Origin: Clostridia bacterium
Lineage (GTDB): Bacteria; Bacillota; Clostridia; HGM11514
Assembly: GCA_900757255.1 (NCBI GenBank)
Contig: CAAENE010000097.1
Coordinates: 1 to 7,393 of the forward strand
DNA: 7,393 nt
Reading direction: 5' to 3'
Position numbers and translations under genes: made by a program. Under the pieces are notes generated by a model, which saw only the letters and a program-made list of their open reading frames with translations, was not told the DNA's origin and made no database searches. Position 1 is the stretch's first letter. Each line of letters begins with the position of its first letter. Positions 6,483-7,393 of this stretch are shown here, piece by piece.

Positions 6483-6511
6483 ATTTTACAGCAAAATTAC
6501 AAAAAGGTAAA
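6483..6511 (-). promoter_or_regulatory. Probable promoter of xerD
   Basis: On the minus strand TTTACC (6506-6511) and TAAAAT (6483-6488) are 17 bases apart, a reasonable sigma-A pair in an A/T-rich setting. Transcription would start near 6476, giving a leader of about 79 bases that contains most of the 40-base palindrome. Confidence 0.55.
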
Positions 6512-6589
6512 GTTTTTTTTACAAATTTCGCATAGAAATTTAATCCTGATTTTTAGACATAATGACGAAACACTCCATAAACAGGAATT

Positions 6590-7222
6590 TTACACAAAGA
6601 TGCCTGACATCCACTTAATAAAAAAGTAAGAAATATACCCTTCAAAAAAGCTGCCTGCAATCATCAAAAGCATACAAATCCCGGAGACAAACAGGTATCT
6701 CGGGATTTCCGCCTTGAGATCGAACCCGTTTCTGTCTTTTTTGAGCAAAGTTCTAAGGATATACATATAAAATCTCAAAGAAACGGTAAAATAAAACAAA
6801 AAGACAGGAACCATAATCAGATTATGAGGTAATAGTCCACCTAAATAAAACAAAATGGACTTCATACCGTAAATCCGGCCAATTACAGTCAAAGTATAGG
6901 AAGCAGCAAAGCCGGCATACAAGCAAATTCCGCACATGACCGGCAGCCCAATCAGGGAAATGCTGAGAATCAGCAGCGCCAAGATAAGAGCGGCATTCTT
7001 GCTGGCCGAGTACAAAAAGATTTTAAACGGGCTGTAGTCCTCCAGAGAAACCATCTTAAACATATCGTCAAAATAACTCTGACACTGCGACATTTCCGTT
7101 TTTGATGCATAGGTTGTCCCAACCACAACGCCAATAAATAACAACACCAAAGCGGCGATATAATACCAAAAATTATCTCTGATATGTACTTTCACAACTG
7201 TCAGTAAATTTTTAGCAAACAA
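6590..7222 (-). CDS. spoIIM: Stage II sporulation protein M (SpoIIM)
   Basis: This polytopic membrane protein is, in studied spore formers, part of the SpoIID-SpoIIM-SpoIIP complex that remodels peptidoglycan and drives engulfment of the forespore. Hydrophobic helices lie at about 17-39, 75-93, 94-113, 122-148 and 175-197, numbering from the TTG at 7222. The LPHNLIMVP segment (131-139) matches the family's PHG-type motif, and FFEGYIS near 192-198 matches its C-terminal glutamate-containing segment. The start is uncertain. TTG at 7222, preceded by GGATGTG, gives 210 residues, close to the 214 of B. subtilis SpoIIM. The open frame continues to a GTG at 7294 (234 residues), but that codon lacks a Shine-Dalgarno and the 24 extra residues do not look like the family. 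xerD follows after 192 bases on the same strand. The SpoIIM identity is strong from sequence and neighbourhood together. Confidence 0.9.
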   Translation of the reverse strand: MFAKNLLTVVKVHIRDNFWYYIAALVLLFIGVVVGTTYASKTEMSQCQSYFDDMFKMVSLEDYSPFKIFLYSASKNAALILALLILSISLIGLPVMCGICLYAGFAASYTLTVIGRIYGMKSILFYLGGLLPHNLIMVPVFLFYFTVSLRFYMYILRTLLKKDRNGFDLKAEIPRYLFVSGICMLLMIAGSFFEGYISYFFIKWMSGIFV

Positions 7223-7249
7223 TTTATCACATCCAAACCGAGTATATTT

Positions 7250-7304
7250 CCTCCAAAAGGAGGTTTCATCCAGCAGCGGGATGAAATGCAGCACAAATTC
7301 TGCA
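7250..7304 (-). repeat. Three adjacent inverted repeats in the spoIIM leader
   Basis: Three hairpins follow each other without a gap. In minus-strand order they are TGCAG/CTGCA (7300-7304 and 7287-7291, loop 8), TTTCATCC/GGATGAAA (7279-7286 and 7264-7271, loop 7) and CCTCC/GGAGG (7259-7263 and 7250-7254, loop TTTT). The last one would hide a perfect ribosome-binding core. The 8-pair middle stem is the strongest. The function is unknown. Confidence 0.55.
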
Positions 7305-7313
7305 TTACACTAT

Positions 7314-7342
7314 ACTCTATGATGTGACAAGCTAAGATATGT
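7314..7342 (-). promoter_or_regulatory. Candidate sigma-E-type promoter of spoIIM
   Basis: On the minus strand ACATATC (7336-7342) and CATAGAGT (7314-7321) are 14 bases apart. This resembles the mother-cell sigma-E pattern, an ATA-centred -35 and a CATACAnT-like -10, and it sits where a promoter for spoIIM should be. In B. subtilis spoIIM is a sigma-E gene. Transcription would start near 7307, so the leader would contain the three hairpins. The match was made by eye. Confidence 0.4.
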
Positions 7343-7393
7343 TCATGATACAAATTTTTCCTCAGGAAAATTTTCGATTTTTTCACAAGACAG

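Larger units (their letters stand above)
6398..6589. promoter_or_regulatory. xerD upstream region with several inverted repeats
   Basis: This 192-base gap between the spoIIM stop and the xerD start contains a promoter-like sequence (given separately) and two symmetrical elements. One is an imperfect 40-base palindrome in the leader, with arms at 6435-6444 and 6465-6474. The other is a perfect 7+5+7 inverted repeat upstream of the -35, AAATTTC/GAAATTT at 6523-6529 and 6535-6541. A run of eight T (plus strand, 6513-6520) lies between the second element and the -35. No clear terminator for spoIIM was found here. Confidence 0.5.
7223..7393. promoter_or_regulatory. spoIIM upstream region
   Basis: These 171 bases lead up to the right edge. 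They contain three touching inverted repeats (7250-7304), a sigma-E-like promoter (7314-7342) and, further out, a weak A/T-rich hairpin (7352-7374, six-pair core TTTTCC/GGAAAA). The weak hairpin could be the end of an upstream transcription unit. I see no gene here that I can support; a 61-codon minus-strand frame (7201-7386) runs through all these elements and resembles nothing known to me. Confidence 0.45.

Noticed and set aside
6398..6589. A dif recombination site beside xerD
   Set aside because: The inverted repeats here do not have the dif layout of two 11-base arms around 6 bases, and I see no dif-like arm sequences.
7201..7386. 61-codon minus-strand frame upstream of spoIIM
   Set aside because: It runs through the hairpins and promoter-like elements, overlaps spoIIM out of frame and matches nothing I know. 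A frameshifted longer spoIIM is not supported, because the 210-residue form is complete.

Overview
The window looks like chromosomal DNA of an endospore-forming member of the Clostridia (Bacillota). The reasons are the spoIIM gene next to xerD and a dacF-type carboxypeptidase gene, strong GGAGG ribosome-binding sites, TTG start codons, and compact hairpin-plus-T-run terminators. I cannot assign a genus from the sequence alone.

Layout, left to right. (1) Positions 1-892, minus strand: the first 297 codons of tyrS (tyrosyl-tRNA synthetase); its 3' end lies off the left edge. It has its own promoter and a short leader with no room for a T-box. (2) Positions 990-4171: a three-gene accessory cassette. 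An AraC-family regulator (minus) is divergent from a two-gene plus-strand operon that encodes a cytoplasmic GH20-like glycosidase and an EamA/DMT-type membrane transporter. The two operon genes overlap by 4 bases (ATGA). The 183-base divergent region holds promoters in both directions and a TGCAGCA direct repeat that may be the regulator's site. (3) Positions 4175-4216: a hairpin terminator between the convergent transporter and dacF genes. (4) Positions 4229-7222, minus strand: dacF, xerD and spoIIM, each behind its own promoter-sized gap. xerD ends in a clear intrinsic terminator before dacF. The xerD and spoIIM upstream regions are rich in inverted repeats.

How the parts work together. TyrS charges tRNA-Tyr. 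SpoIIM, XerD and DacF serve sporulation membrane remodelling, chromosome-dimer resolution and peptidoglycan trimming. They appear in the relative order known from Bacillus subtilis (spoIIM, xerD, then dacF), but without the deoB and punA genes that lie between xerD and dacF there. The spoIIA operon that follows dacF in B. subtilis is also missing, and the sugar cassette sits in its place. The cassette is inferred to sense, cleave and move an amino-sugar-like compound; the substrate is unknown.

I found no CRISPR array, insertion sequence, tRNA or rRNA gene, or prophage signature. The most interesting items are the divergent AraC/GH20/EamA unit, the three back-to-back hairpins upstream of spoIIM together with a sigma-E-like promoter, the long imperfect palindrome in the xerD leader, and an atypical catalytic-lysine loop in XerD.
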